Shown here: one piece after another, positions 51,507-58,332 of the stretch | How the letters are laid out: each line of letters begins with the position of its first letter | How positions within the stretch are numbered: position 1 is the first letter of the stretch | From: Stenotrophomonas humi | GTDB lineage: Bacteria > Pseudomonadota > Gammaproteobacteria > Xanthomonadales > Xanthomonadaceae | NCBI RefSeq assembly: GCF_001431415.1 | Contig: NZ_LDJI01000006.1 | Coordinates: 176,160 to 240,159 of the forward strand | DNA length: 64,000 nucleotides | Direction of reading: 5' to 3' | Made by a program: the position numbers and the translations under genes | The notes under the pieces: model-generated | What the model saw: only the letters and a program-made list of their open reading frames with translations | What the model was told of the DNA's origin: nothing | Databases searched by the model: none

Positions 51507-51638
51507 TTACCGGGGTCCGAATTCCCCCCGGTAGCAGTGAATAACCTCAGGGGCCCCGCCGGTGTTCCACGGTGCAATCGACGACCGCATCCGTTCGGTG
51601 GACGAACGCATCTCCGCCCAGCGACTCGTTGCGCCCAT
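51507..51638 (-). CDS. Small ORF coupled to a nuclease-like remnant
   Basis: This 43-residue ORF starts at ATG 51638 and overlaps the stop of the upstream frame as TGATG, a typical translational-coupling junction. It has a Trp/Arg-containing N-terminal helix. The rest of 51264-51506 shows only a TTG-start frame of low plausibility. Coding status rests mainly on the junction. Confidence 0.35.
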   Translation of the reverse strand: MGATSRWAEMRSSTERMRSSIAPWNTGGAPEVIHCYRGEFGPR

Positions 51639-51862
51639 CAGAACTCTTCCACATCCCAGCCACCACCATTGCGCTTGGGCTTCACCATCACAGCGAAGAA
51701 CCGGAACGGGTACATGGCCGCAGCGATCTTGATCTTGGCCCTGGCATCGTTACCGAACTGACGAAATGCTGTCGTCACTGGTTCGATGTGAAGCAACCAC
51801 CGGGTTGGCCGCGCGAAAGATCCTCGACGTAGCGTTCGGCCGCGGTAGCCATAGAAAATGGT
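51638..51862 (-). pseudogene. Remnant of a phage-type nuclease gene (C-terminal part)
   Basis: An open frame without a usable start encodes about 74 residues. The last 40 (FGNDARAKIKIAAAMYPF, then VMVKPKRNGGGWDVEEF before TGA) resemble, from memory, the conserved C-terminus of phage-encoded small nucleases (DUF1064/VRR-NUC-like). The frame is closed by TGA at 51863-51865 with no upstream ATG, so the 5' end appears lost, perhaps when the HEPN module was inserted next to it. Confidence 0.4.
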
Positions 51863-51918
51863 TCAAGCCAGTTCTGTGGCAGTAGATTGTGTCTGAAGCT
51901 GCGCAGGACAAAGACGAA

Positions 51919-52515
51919 TCAATCTTGTTGTTCCGAACTCATTGCAGTAATCCAGTATCCGGCGGAAGGATCGGAGGCAGCCTGAAGCGCCATGCCCGCA
52001 TGCTGTGCGAATGCTTCAAGCACATCAATGGGCGCCAGGCTTGGTGATTTAGGGGCTGCAAGTGCTTCACGGAGTGATCGGAACAGGCCTATTGCTAGGA
52101 AGGTATCTCGATCGTCCTCCGTAACGCTCGCGCTCAGCGTATGTGCCAATCGGTTGCGGATCTTATTTAAACGCCTAATGCCTGGGACGAGGTAAGAAAT
52201 CCTATCGTCACCGACGCCCATCAGTTCGGCCTTCTGGGCGAATGTCAGCCTCGCATTTTCCAGGCTCCCAATATTCGGGTTGCGAGAAAGTAGATAGTTT
52301 TCTAGATAGTACTCGACGAACAAATGTGATCGCAGTATGAGGCCCATCAGGGCCGCATTCTGATTCCACTTCGTATTTAACTCGTCTATCTGGGCGGATG
52401 AGTGGGCCAGATACGCCTCTCTGCCTCCGTGCAGTGCAATCACGCGGGCGGCAACTGTTGTGGGGTTCAAATGTGTAGAGGTCATTGTTTTCGATGTATG
52501 CAAGGATTGAGACAT
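51919..52515 (-). CDS. HEPN-domain protein with RNxxxH motif
   Basis: From ATG 52515 the protein has 198 residues; a GTG at 52590 would add 25 residues and overlap the upstream gene's end. It is helical with an R-N-x3-H motif (RNRLAH, about residues 120-125), the catalytic signature of HEPN ribonucleases. The preceding LILRSHLFVEYYLENYL helix is also HEPN-like. It lies directly downstream of a second HEPN protein. A toxin or defence RNase role is inferred. Composition is AT-richer than the backbone. Confidence 0.7.
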   Translation of the reverse strand: MSQSLHTSKTMTSTHLNPTTVAARVIALHGGREAYLAHSSAQIDELNTKWNQNAALMGLILRSHLFVEYYLENYLLSRNPNIGSLENARLTFAQKAELMGVGDDRISYLVPGIRRLNKIRNRLAHTLSASVTEDDRDTFLAIGLFRSLREALAAPKSPSLAPIDVLEAFAQHAGMALQAASDPSAGYWITAMSSEQQD

Positions 52516-52555
52516 GGGTGGGTCTTCGAAATCGACTGTTTGGGGCGCAGGTTGC

Positions 52556-53224
52556 TCAGAGAAGCGCTTTGCACTGTTTGAGGGAAGCACTATCGACTTC
52601 AGAGATGAGCTTCTCTACATAGTTGCGCCAGTTCGATACATGCCCTTTGGAAAGGGAGTCCGGGACCTTTCCTGTATGAACGATCTCTCCGCGTAACGTA
52701 ACCAGTTCATCTAGAGCAGATGTCACCTTGTACAACTTCGGGTCCAAGTGCGCGGGCACGATGTTGTCGTCAATACCTTGAAAAGGATCTTGCACGCCGG
52801 CTAAGGAAAGAAGGTAGCGAACAGAGCCAGCTCGTGCGGTGTTCATTCCGAACTTATCGCTATCTCCTCCCACTGCTTTCTCGTTGACAAGGTCGCACCA
52901 GAGATTTCGCCAGCCTGGTGAGATGGTGAGCTCCCACGCGTTCTTCTTTTCGAGGATCTTACGAACTTCCGACGGTACTAGGTCTGCTAGGATTTCGTTC
53001 GAAAGTTGTTTGCACAGCTCAATTGCGAGCTGTTCGACATAGTTCTCCCAAACGCCGTACGCGAACACTATCGCTGCAGCAAAAAGCGCTCTTTCTTTTG
53101 TAGATGGCTTCCCCGCACCAGCTTTTACGTAGCCAGTAACATTGTCGATTACTGCCAAGCCGCTTTTCACATGCGCAAGTGCTGCCGAATGCTGATCTGT
53201 CCAGTGCTTTTTGGGATTTTTCAT
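52556..53224 (-). CDS. RiboL-PSP-HEPN-like (MAE_28990-type) protein
   Basis: This 222-residue protein resembles the RiboL-PSP-HEPN group. It has an N-terminal helix with an acidic residue at WENYVEQL (about residues 59-66) and the R-x4-H motif LRGEIVH (Arg178, His183). These proteins are predicted RNases found with defence and toxin modules. It is first in a two-gene minus-strand unit with another HEPN protein. Promoter signals upstream are not obvious. Confidence 0.75.
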   Translation of the reverse strand: MKNPKKHWTDQHSAALAHVKSGLAVIDNVTGYVKAGAGKPSTKERALFAAAIVFAYGVWENYVEQLAIELCKQLSNEILADLVPSEVRKILEKKNAWELTISPGWRNLWCDLVNEKAVGGDSDKFGMNTARAGSVRYLLSLAGVQDPFQGIDDNIVPAHLDPKLYKVTSALDELVTLRGEIVHTGKVPDSLSKGHVSNWRNYVEKLISEVDSASLKQCKALL

Positions 53225-53563
53225 GGAGCCGTCTTCTCGTGTTGGAACAGTTTGACTTCCTTGTGGACAACCCCGCGACGCTGTCTTACGCCACTCTACG
53301 ATTTGACGGCGTGATCGGTTGGCCGACCCTTTACGTATTCATCTTAGGTGTCCTTGGTCTGACCAACAACTCTCGCGCGATTGGTGAGTTTGGGCAGGCG
53401 AAAGCCGGGGGGGCTTTCCAGGAATGCAGCGGCAGGCGGCGGTGCCAGCAGGATGCTTTTGGTGCGGTGACTGATTAAGATCCATGTCGACGGCGGCCTT
53501 CATACCCAACCACTGGGTGATGAGCGTTACGAAGAGCGGAAGTGCAGACAGATCCGTTGGTTT
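53225..53563. other. 339-bp gap without clear gene
   Basis: The plus-strand frame at 53179-53478 runs antisense into the HEPN gene and has no ribosome site or recognisable domain. The stretch likely contains the promoter of the HEPN pair on the minus strand. Nothing else convincing is visible. Confidence 0.4.
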
Positions 53564-53839
53564 TTACGTGAAGCTCTCGCCTGATTCGATCCACGCCAGA
53601 ACATCACCCAAGTAGTACCAAGGTGTTTTTGCTGGCTGGAAGAACCTCGGTCCTTTTCCCTCCAGTCTCCAGCGTCTTAGACGACTCACGGGGCAGGGGA
53701 TCAGTGTCGCCGCGGTCTGCTCTGTTACCCGACCATCGAGGGTGACGTAGTGGCCGCCTGCTTCCAGGTTGCGCCGCACCTCATCGATCGACGTCGGGAT
53801 ACCAGCGACCTTTGTGGGCTCACGATGCGGTGCGTTCAC
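53564..53839 (-). CDS. HTH protein, excisionase/AlpA-like
   Basis: From GTG 53839 the protein has 91 residues; an upstream GTG at 53857 is possible. VTEQTAATLIPCPVSRLRRWRLEGKGPRFFQPAKTPWYYLGDVLAWIES has the layout of an AlpA/MerR-type winged helix with the typical RxEGKGPRF wing. The start overlaps the stop of the 48-residue gene upstream (GTGA). It may be a recombination directionality factor or local regulator. Confidence 0.7.
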   Translation of the reverse strand: MNAPHREPTKVAGIPTSIDEVRRNLEAGGHYVTLDGRVTEQTAATLIPCPVSRLRRWRLEGKGPRFFQPAKTPWYYLGDVLAWIESGESFT

Positions 53840-53982
53840 CCGTTCCTCCACTGGCACACCATGCAGCGCGCGTGCGCATCGCCCTTCGCGTGGTCCGCCG
53901 TCCAGAAGTGCTGGCGTGCATCAACCAGTCCCGAAAGCGGAACTGATCCGCAAACGGGTCGGTTGTCGGTTTCCTCGCGCAT
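53836..53982 (-). CDS. 48-residue Cys-containing protein
   Basis: This small protein ends in HAKGDAHARCMVCQWRNG, with a CxxC preceded by His residues, possibly a small metal site. Its TGA overlaps the GTG of the excisionase-like gene, and an ATG begins the Glu/Asp-rich start. No family is recognised. The coupled overlap is the main support. Confidence 0.45.
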   Translation of the reverse strand: MREETDNRPVCGSVPLSGLVDARQHFWTADHAKGDAHARCMVCQWRNG

Positions 53983-54166
53983 GCCTTCCACCGAGACGGC
54001 AGCGCGCGGTTTGCACCTGGCAACCAGTGCGTGTGCCCAAGGGTGCCAGTAGCAGGTTTGGGCAGTGCCAGCCTTTGCTGTTGGGCGTGTGGTGCTGGTG
54101 GTGCAGTAGAGCTTGGAAGCGGTGGAGCAAAGCAACGGCCCAAGCGTCCGCTGCGCTCCCGCTTGG

Positions 54167-54180
54167 TAGATATATATAAA
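54167..54180. other. AT-rich tract next to the iteron-like repeats
   Basis: AGATATATATAAAG lies immediately beside the first iteron-like palindrome (54185) and stands out in GC-rich DNA. It could act as a DNA-unwinding element of a replication origin, or as a promoter element. Confidence 0.35.
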
Positions 54181-54184
54181 GGGA

Positions 54185-54343
54185 ACCCCTGAGGGGTGTT
54201 TAAAACCACCGATTTGGGTGCTTATGTACCCCTGAGGGGTGTTTATCGCTTTCCTCATGCTGCTTTTGCACCCCTGAGGGGTGTTAGGTGGGCCCCAGAG
54301 GGGTGTTGAGGTTGCGTTTCTGTTTGCACCCCTGAGGGGTGTT
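54185..54343. repeat. Five iteron-like palindromic repeats
   Basis: The 16-mer ACCCCTGAGGGGTGTT is repeated at 54185, 54228, 54270, 54292 (two mismatches) and 54328. Each contains the palindrome ACCCCTGAGGGGT and GTT lies on the same side each time. Start spacings are 43, 42, 22 and 36 bp. Three copies lie inside the 3' end of the Rep-like gene and two beyond it, beside an AT-rich tract. This fits iterons of a replication origin; short spacings argue against CRISPR. Confidence 0.8.
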
Positions 54344-54767
54344 GAATATGTGTTTTTCTCCAATCGTTGCGAGGCGGGCCCGGGGCTATTTCCAAGTTCT
54401 TGCCCGGGCATGTATCGATCCCGCACCAGGTAATCGCGTACAGGTGGCACTGCTTCTTGATGCCGTGGCGTGTCTGCACAACGAACCCTGCTTGCTCTAA
54501 CTGCGTCAGTAGTTCCCTGGCTTTGCTGCCTGCGCATACCCCGGCCTTTTCCAGCATGGTTTTGGTGGCGGATAGATCGCCGTTGTTGCGCCCGTTGTAC
54601 TGAGCAGCGAGGAACAGGAGCATCTTCATTGCCGCGCCGCTCAGGGCGAAGAAGGCGGGCGACTGGATCATGGGATGGGGCAGGCGAACGAACGTATCGC
54701 TGGAGCGCCGCCCCGTGTGCTTGTGGCGGTTCCGCTCTGGGATCTGCTTGCGGTAGTTATCTGCCAT
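54255..54767 (-). CDS. Winged-helix Rep-like protein with iterons in its 3' end
   Basis: This 170-residue protein has a basic N-terminus, then FVRLPHPMIQSPAFFALSGAAMKMLLFLAAQYNG and DLSATKTMLEKAGVCAGSKARELLTQLEQAGFV, which resemble the winged-helix domain of plasmid replication initiators or phage-type replication regulators. The last 40 residues (HPSGV, HPSGAHLTPLRG) are encoded by palindromic repeats and look like a by-product of the DNA. It may initiate replication of the excised element at the adjoining repeats. That role is inferred. Confidence 0.65.
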   Translation of the reverse strand: MADNYRKQIPERNRHKHTGRRSSDTFVRLPHPMIQSPAFFALSGAAMKMLLFLAAQYNGRNNGDLSATKTMLEKAGVCAGSKARELLTQLEQAGFVVQTRHGIKKQCHLYAITWCGIDTCPGKNLEIAPGPPRNDWRKTHIQHPSGVQTETQPQHPSGAHLTPLRGAKAA

Positions 54768-54785
54768 CGTCAGTGCTCCAAGGCG

Positions 54786-55052
54786 TCACGCCCCGTCAAC
54801 GATCTGAGCCACCGCAGTGCGCCAAGTCTGCCCAACGCGCGAAGCTCGGGTGAGTACCCATTCCCGCACCTTGGCCTCGGTCGCTCCCCTGCGATGCTGC
54901 AGGGCGCAGGAGCCGCACAGCACGTAGGGCAGAGAGCACCAACCAAACTCTCGCTCTACGCGATGGAAGGAGCCGTAGACCGGCTGCAGTTGCTTGCCGC
55001 AGCAGTCGCAGGCGATGGGCTCGGGTCGGGGAGTACGTGGCCGCGCGCTCAT
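54786..55052 (-). CDS. Zinc-ribbon protein
   Basis: This 88-residue protein has paired Cys motifs, CDCCGKQ (residues 15-18) and LCGSC (about 45-48), that form a zinc ribbon. A helical C-terminus (REWVLTRASRVGQTWRTAV) follows. It is clearly paralogous to the product of 55940-56269. Its start overlaps the upstream HTH gene's stop. Function is unknown. Confidence 0.7.
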   Translation of the reverse strand: MSARPRTPRPEPIACDCCGKQLQPVYGSFHRVEREFGWCSLPYVLCGSCALQHRRGATEAKVREWVLTRASRVGQTWRTAVAQIVDGA

Positions 55053-55261
55053 TGGCCCCCCTTAGCGGTAAGGCCCGCATTGAGGAACGCTTTCCGATAC
55101 CTGCAGGCCGACGCCCGTGACATGCCCCAGTGGTTCACGATCTCGCTAATGCTCGGCAGCACTTTTCGGGACTGTGCCCATGCCGCGAAGCGAAATATCA
55201 CCTCTGTGTGGCTTTCAACGCCGGCAATAGCGGTGGAGTAGATAGCGCCGCGCGTGCTCAT
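55049..55261 (-). CDS. Small HTH protein
   Basis: This 70-residue protein has LPSISEIVNHWGMSRASACRYRKAFLNAGL, a helix-turn-helix with a recognition helix (SRASACRYRKAF). It is tightly overlapped on both sides by neighbouring backbone genes (ATGA-type junctions), so it belongs to one operon. It probably regulates the element. Confidence 0.7.
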   Translation of the reverse strand: MSTRGAIYSTAIAGVESHTEVIFRFAAWAQSRKVLPSISEIVNHWGMSRASACRYRKAFLNAGLTAKGGQ

Positions 55262-55632
55262 GACACGCTCCTAACGCAGCAGACGGTTTTGACCTCGCCT
55301 AAGACAATCAGGTCGTCTAACTCAACGAAGAAGCCCAAATCACGGTTGCTGGTGGTGAACACGTAGAAGGATGGGCGCCCGTTCTTGCCGGGCCTCACTT
55401 GGACGCGGCGCACGATCTGGCGGCCGTTGAGCTCAATCACATAGACGCCATCCCAACGGCAGCGCACCACGCTGAGATCTACCTGCAGCACGTCTCCTAT
55501 CTCGAAGGTCGGCGCGTTGAGATTGTCGCGGACAAGCACGTAGGCCTGGCCGTTCGGTGGCGGCATGAGCACTGGGGAGGGGTAGCTTTGGATCTGCGGG
55601 TGGGGTTGGGTGCTCATGCAGACGTCCCCCAA
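55258..55632 (-). CDS. S24/LexA-like C-terminal domain protein
   Basis: This 124-residue protein (start 55632, or ATG 55617) matches the peptidase S24/LexA-like beta-rich fold (AYVLVRDNLNAPTFEIGDVLQVDL, GVYVIELNGRQIVRRVQV). Here the usual catalytic Ser is not obvious, since DNLNAPTF stands where DSM(E/S)P(T/L) is typical. The Lys position is replaced by ARG or Arg in IVRRVQV. There is no N-terminal HTH, so it would act as a detached auxiliary domain. Confidence 0.65.
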   Translation of the reverse strand: MGDVCMSTQPHPQIQSYPSPVLMPPPNGQAYVLVRDNLNAPTFEIGDVLQVDLSVVRCRWDGVYVIELNGRQIVRRVQVRPGKNGRPSFYVFTTSNRDLGFFVELDDLIVLGEVKTVCCVRSVS

Positions 55633-55943
55633 CAGTTGTGGTCGTTGTCGCGCAGTGCCGTCATGGCATCCGCCGCGGTGTAGAACAAAGTGATTGCTGC
55701 AGCGTTCAAACCTTCCTGCAGGCTCGGGCTGAGGCGCAGCGTGTCGGGTGACCGGTCATCGTCCTCTGCTTGGCTAGCGTCGAAGCTCATAGCCAAGAGT
55801 TCTTGAATCGCGCCCATGCCATGCAGCGCGCGATCTACCCTTGCCAGACGGGCGCTCACGTGCGGGTTGATGCCCACCAGGTCATCCCATTGGCTGTCTG
55901 GCCAACGGCGGTAGGGTTTGGGATCTTGAATTGGTGTGCTCAT
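55614..55943 (-). CDS. Hypothetical protein of island backbone (DUF3077-like)
   Basis: From ATG 55943 the protein has 109 residues with the segment ARVDRALHGMGAIQELLAMS followed by a Ser/Asp stretch (QAEDDDRSPD) and a C-terminal helix with TLFYTAADAMTALRD. The pattern recalls DUF3077-type phage/plasmid proteins. Its end overlaps the S24-like gene by about 19 bp. Confidence 0.55.
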   Translation of the reverse strand: MSTPIQDPKPYRRWPDSQWDDLVGINPHVSARLARVDRALHGMGAIQELLAMSFDASQAEDDDRSPDTLRLSPSLQEGLNAAAITLFYTAADAMTALRDNDHNCWGTSA

Positions 55944-56269
55944 GCTGGCCACCCCAGTTGTGCTCTTACCGCGTCTTGCCATTGCTGACCAAACCGGCCA
56001 GCGCGCGTAACGATCCAGCGAATCCGCAACTCTCGCGGCTCACCGTCAGGATAGTTGGACGCACAGGCGTAGCAGACGTAGGAGGGGAGCTCCCCGAATT
56101 CGAAGCGGGAGGTGGTACGGGACAGGTCGAAGTACCCGGCAGGCTGGTTGCAGCAGTCGCAGGCCTGCGGGTCGTGGCGCGTCGGCCGGCTGGCGTAGGT
56201 GTTCCCTGACACTGCAGGGAAGGGTTGCCCGATGGCGCCGGGGCTGGCGTGGTGTACGATGTGATCCAT
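55940..56269 (-). CDS. Zinc-ribbon protein (paralogue)
   Basis: From ATG 56269 the protein has 109 residues. CDCCNQPAGYF and YVCYACASN give the same zinc-ribbon pattern as 54786-55052, and the C-terminal RIRWIVTRAGRFGQQWQDAV matches that paralogue's tail. The longer open frame upstream is Arg-rich and has no ribosome site. Function is unknown. Confidence 0.65.
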   Translation of the reverse strand: MDHIVHHASPGAIGQPFPAVSGNTYASRPTRHDPQACDCCNQPAGYFDLSRTTSRFEFGELPSYVCYACASNYPDGEPRELRIRWIVTRAGRFGQQWQDAVRAQLGWPA

Positions 56270-56345
56270 GGTCAGGTCGTTCCTTGCAAGGGTACGGACA
56301 GGGCTTCGACGGCTCGGGAGTTGGCGCTCCCGGGCCGTTTTCTTT

Positions 56346-56561
56346 TCAGCCGGCCAATGCACGGCTGTCGGTCGTCTCAACGATTGCCGCCTCCAGATAG
56401 GCGTCGAGGTCTGATCGGCGGTAGAAACAGCGCCCGCCCAGCTTGAGATAGCGAGGGCCACGGCCTTCCATCCTCATTTTTTCCAGCGTGCTCTTGCTTA
56501 GGCCCAGGTGGGCTGCGGCCTGTGGGCCGCTCATTCGGTCATTCGTTCGCTCGACGGTCAT
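56346..56561 (-). CDS. AlpA/excisionase-like HTH protein
   Basis: This 71-residue protein has SGPQAAAHLGLSKSTLEKMRMEGRGPRYLKLGGRCFYRRSDLDAYLEA, a textbook MerR/AlpA-type winged helix as found in phage and island regulators/excisionases. It heads the minus-strand backbone operon and is divergent from the Arc-like and integrase genes, the usual position for a regulator or recombination directionality factor. Confidence 0.85.
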   Translation of the reverse strand: MTVERTNDRMSGPQAAAHLGLSKSTLEKMRMEGRGPRYLKLGGRCFYRRSDLDAYLEAAIVETTDSRALAG

Positions 56562-56655
56562 TTCTCTTTCCTCTCATAGCAAAAGTGCTACATAGCGAAA
56601 GTTATATGTCCGTTTGAGGTAATGCAAGCACTTTTGCTACGTGATATCTTCGGGT

Positions 56656-57132
56656 ATGGCTAAGAAAGACGATCAGCAAACAAACGTTCGGCTCCCGAGT
56701 GAGCTGAAACGCAAGGTTAGTGCTGCAGCTGAAGAGGCAGGTCGAAGCTTTACCGCTGAAGTTGTGTTGCGGCTTGAAGCCAGCTTTCAATCTGTCCTAG
56801 AGGCATCGCTTTTGTATGCGCGGATGTCTGACCGTCAGATGTTGGAAGACGACATACGTGAGTGCCAGGAGCAACTGGACAAGCTGCGCATAGAGTTTGA
56901 GCAATACGCTTCCGTCCCTCCGGACGACGCAATGAAGGAAGGTGCCACTGATCTCCTGTTGCGTGGGATGAAATCTGTCGCGGAGGAGATCTCTGTGCTG
57001 GAGGACAATATTCAGCATTCCAAGCGGTACCTTGCTCGGGTCAATGAAGATATTTCAGTCATCGCCGATGGCCTCCAAGCAAAACTGAACAAGATTCGTG
57101 AAGCGAAATCCGCGGCATGGCGGCTTTCTTAA
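56656..57132 (+). CDS. Arc-like RHH protein with coiled-coil tail
   Basis: This 158-residue protein starts at ATG 56656. Residues 1-45 (TNVRLPSELKRKVSAAAEEAGRSFTAEVVLRLEASF) form an Arc-type ribbon-helix-helix DNA-binding domain. A long helical C-terminus with heptad pattern (residues 65-150) follows. It overlaps the integrase start by 16 bp, so the two are coexpressed. It may repress the integrase or help control excision. Confidence 0.8.
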   Translation: MAKKDDQQTNVRLPSELKRKVSAAAEEAGRSFTAEVVLRLEASFQSVLEASLLYARMSDRQMLEDDIRECQEQLDKLRIEFEQYASVPPDDAMKEGATDLLLRGMKSVAEEISVLEDNIQHSKRYLARVNEDISVIADGLQAKLNKIREAKSAAWRLS

Positions 57133-58280
57133 AGTTCACTCGCTCGGCTCAGCGCGCGCTGAAGGCGGGCGAGTCGATCAGTGAGCACGGGATCATCTAT
57201 ACCCGACTGAGTAATGGCGATGGGCGCTGGTCCATCAACGTTATGGTGAACCGGCGGCGACACCATCAGGTGGTCGGCCTGGAGTCCGAGGGGTACACCC
57301 GCACTCAGGCCGAGGATGTCATTGCCACCCTCAAGGCGAGTAAGCGCACCGCTGCCCACGGTGTACAGGGCAGCAGGCAAACAGCGGCGCTGACTGTTAC
57401 CCAGGCGGCCGACGACTACTTGGCGTATCTGCGAACGCATGACGGCAGGGACGTGGCCACCAAGGAAATGCGATTCCGCGAGCACATCAAGCCGCACCTG
57501 GGCCGCCGCTCGATCGCCAAGCTGACGGATGACGATTGGCTGGGTTACGTCGATGCCAGGAAGAAAGAGGGCGCGGCGGCCAGCACCATCAACCGCGAGC
57601 GTTCCGCGCTCCTGCATCTGCTCAACACCATGCGGCGGCGCAAGATGCTCAACACAGCGCCGCTGCTGGCACGTCAGAAGGAGCCGCAGGGGAAGCTGGT
57701 GTACCTGACGCCGGAAGAGTCACAGAGGCTTCTGCGGGCCGCTGAGGACGATCAGTCTCTGTTGGCCCATCCTTTCATCATGGTCACGCTCTACACCGGG
57801 CTCAGACACACTGCTGCTCTAAACCTGCGTGCTAGGGACGTGGACGTGACCAGGCGCATCTTGTGGATCGGCCACGATAAAGCGGGCCGCCGCGAACAGC
57901 CCATGCCGCAGATACTGGCTGCCTATTTGGGGGAGATGGTCGACGGCATGGCGCCAGATGATTACCTGTTCCCTTCGCAGCGCGCGAAGTCGGGCAGGGC
58001 TTATCAAATGAACTCAATCTTTGCCCGATGCGTCGAGCGAGCTGGTATCAGCAAGCACGTCACTCCGCACACCATGCGGCACACGGCTGCTACCAACGCG
58101 GCACACGCTGGCCTGGACGCTGCAACGATCCAAGCAATGGGTGGATGGAAGACACGCGCCATGGCGGAACGGTACACTCACGCGGCTTCAATGCGCGACG
58201 CGATGGATGCCCTCCAGGGCAGGCTTACCAGTAGCAGGGTTACACGGGAATTACACAGGCCCTCCAAGAAATCCGCTTGA
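57117..58280 (+). CDS. Tyrosine recombinase integrase of the island
   Basis: This 387-residue tyrosine recombinase has an arm-binding and SAM-like N-terminal half and a catalytic domain with Arg230 (YTGLRH), His318-x2-Arg321 (HTMRH), Trp in GGWKT and nucleophile Tyr353 (ERYTH). Start ATG 57117 overlaps the Arc-like gene. It ends 10 bp before the intact tRNA, in the classic attR position. The product inserts the island into the 5' half of the tRNA gene. Confidence 0.95.
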   Translation: MAAFLKFTRSAQRALKAGESISEHGIIYTRLSNGDGRWSINVMVNRRRHHQVVGLESEGYTRTQAEDVIATLKASKRTAAHGVQGSRQTAALTVTQAADDYLAYLRTHDGRDVATKEMRFREHIKPHLGRRSIAKLTDDDWLGYVDARKKEGAAASTINRERSALLHLLNTMRRRKMLNTAPLLARQKEPQGKLVYLTPEESQRLLRAAEDDQSLLAHPFIMVTLYTGLRHTAALNLRARDVDVTRRILWIGHDKAGRREQPMPQILAAYLGEMVDGMAPDDYLFPSQRAKSGRAYQMNSIFARCVERAGISKHVTPHTMRHTAATNAAHAGLDAATIQAMGGWKTRAMAERYTHAASMRDAMDALQGRLTSSRVTRELHRPSKKSA

Positions 58281-58288
58281 AACGCTTG

Positions 58289-58332
58289 ACGGGCCTATAG
58301 CTCAACGGTTAGAGCAGAGGACTCATAATCCT
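58289..58332 (+). repeat. attR: 44-bp repeat within the intact tRNA
   Basis: These 44 bases match attL at 46408-46451 exactly, with 10 bp separating the integrase stop from the tRNA first base. Beyond 58332 only the intact tRNA's 3' half is present, which must be the original chromosomal 3' half. Confidence 0.9.

Larger units (their letters stand above)
46408..58332. mobile_element. Integrated genomic island in a CAU tRNA gene
   Basis: The element lies between identical 44-bp copies at 46408-46451 and 58289-58332, the right copy being part of the intact tRNA. It carries a tyrosine integrase (57117-58280) ending 10 bp from the tRNA, an Arc-like regulator, two excisionase-like HTH proteins, a Rep-like gene with iteron-like repeats and small accessory genes. 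Two AT-richer cargo modules (46.7-49.9 and 51.9-53.2 kb) contrast with the GC-rich backbone. No conjugation or phage structural genes are visible. Confidence 0.92.

Noticed and set aside
53179..53478. 99-codon plus-strand frame at the HEPN gene start
   Set aside because: Mostly antisense to the HEPN gene and the intergenic gap, with no ribosome site and no domain.
54185..54343. CRISPR array
   Set aside because: Repeats are 16 bp with irregular 22-43 bp spacing and partly overlap a coding sequence. No cas genes are present, and iterons fit better.
46408..58332. Prophage or conjugative element
   Set aside because: No capsid, terminase, tail, lysis, relaxase or type IV secretion genes are visible. 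Only integration, regulation and Rep-like functions are.
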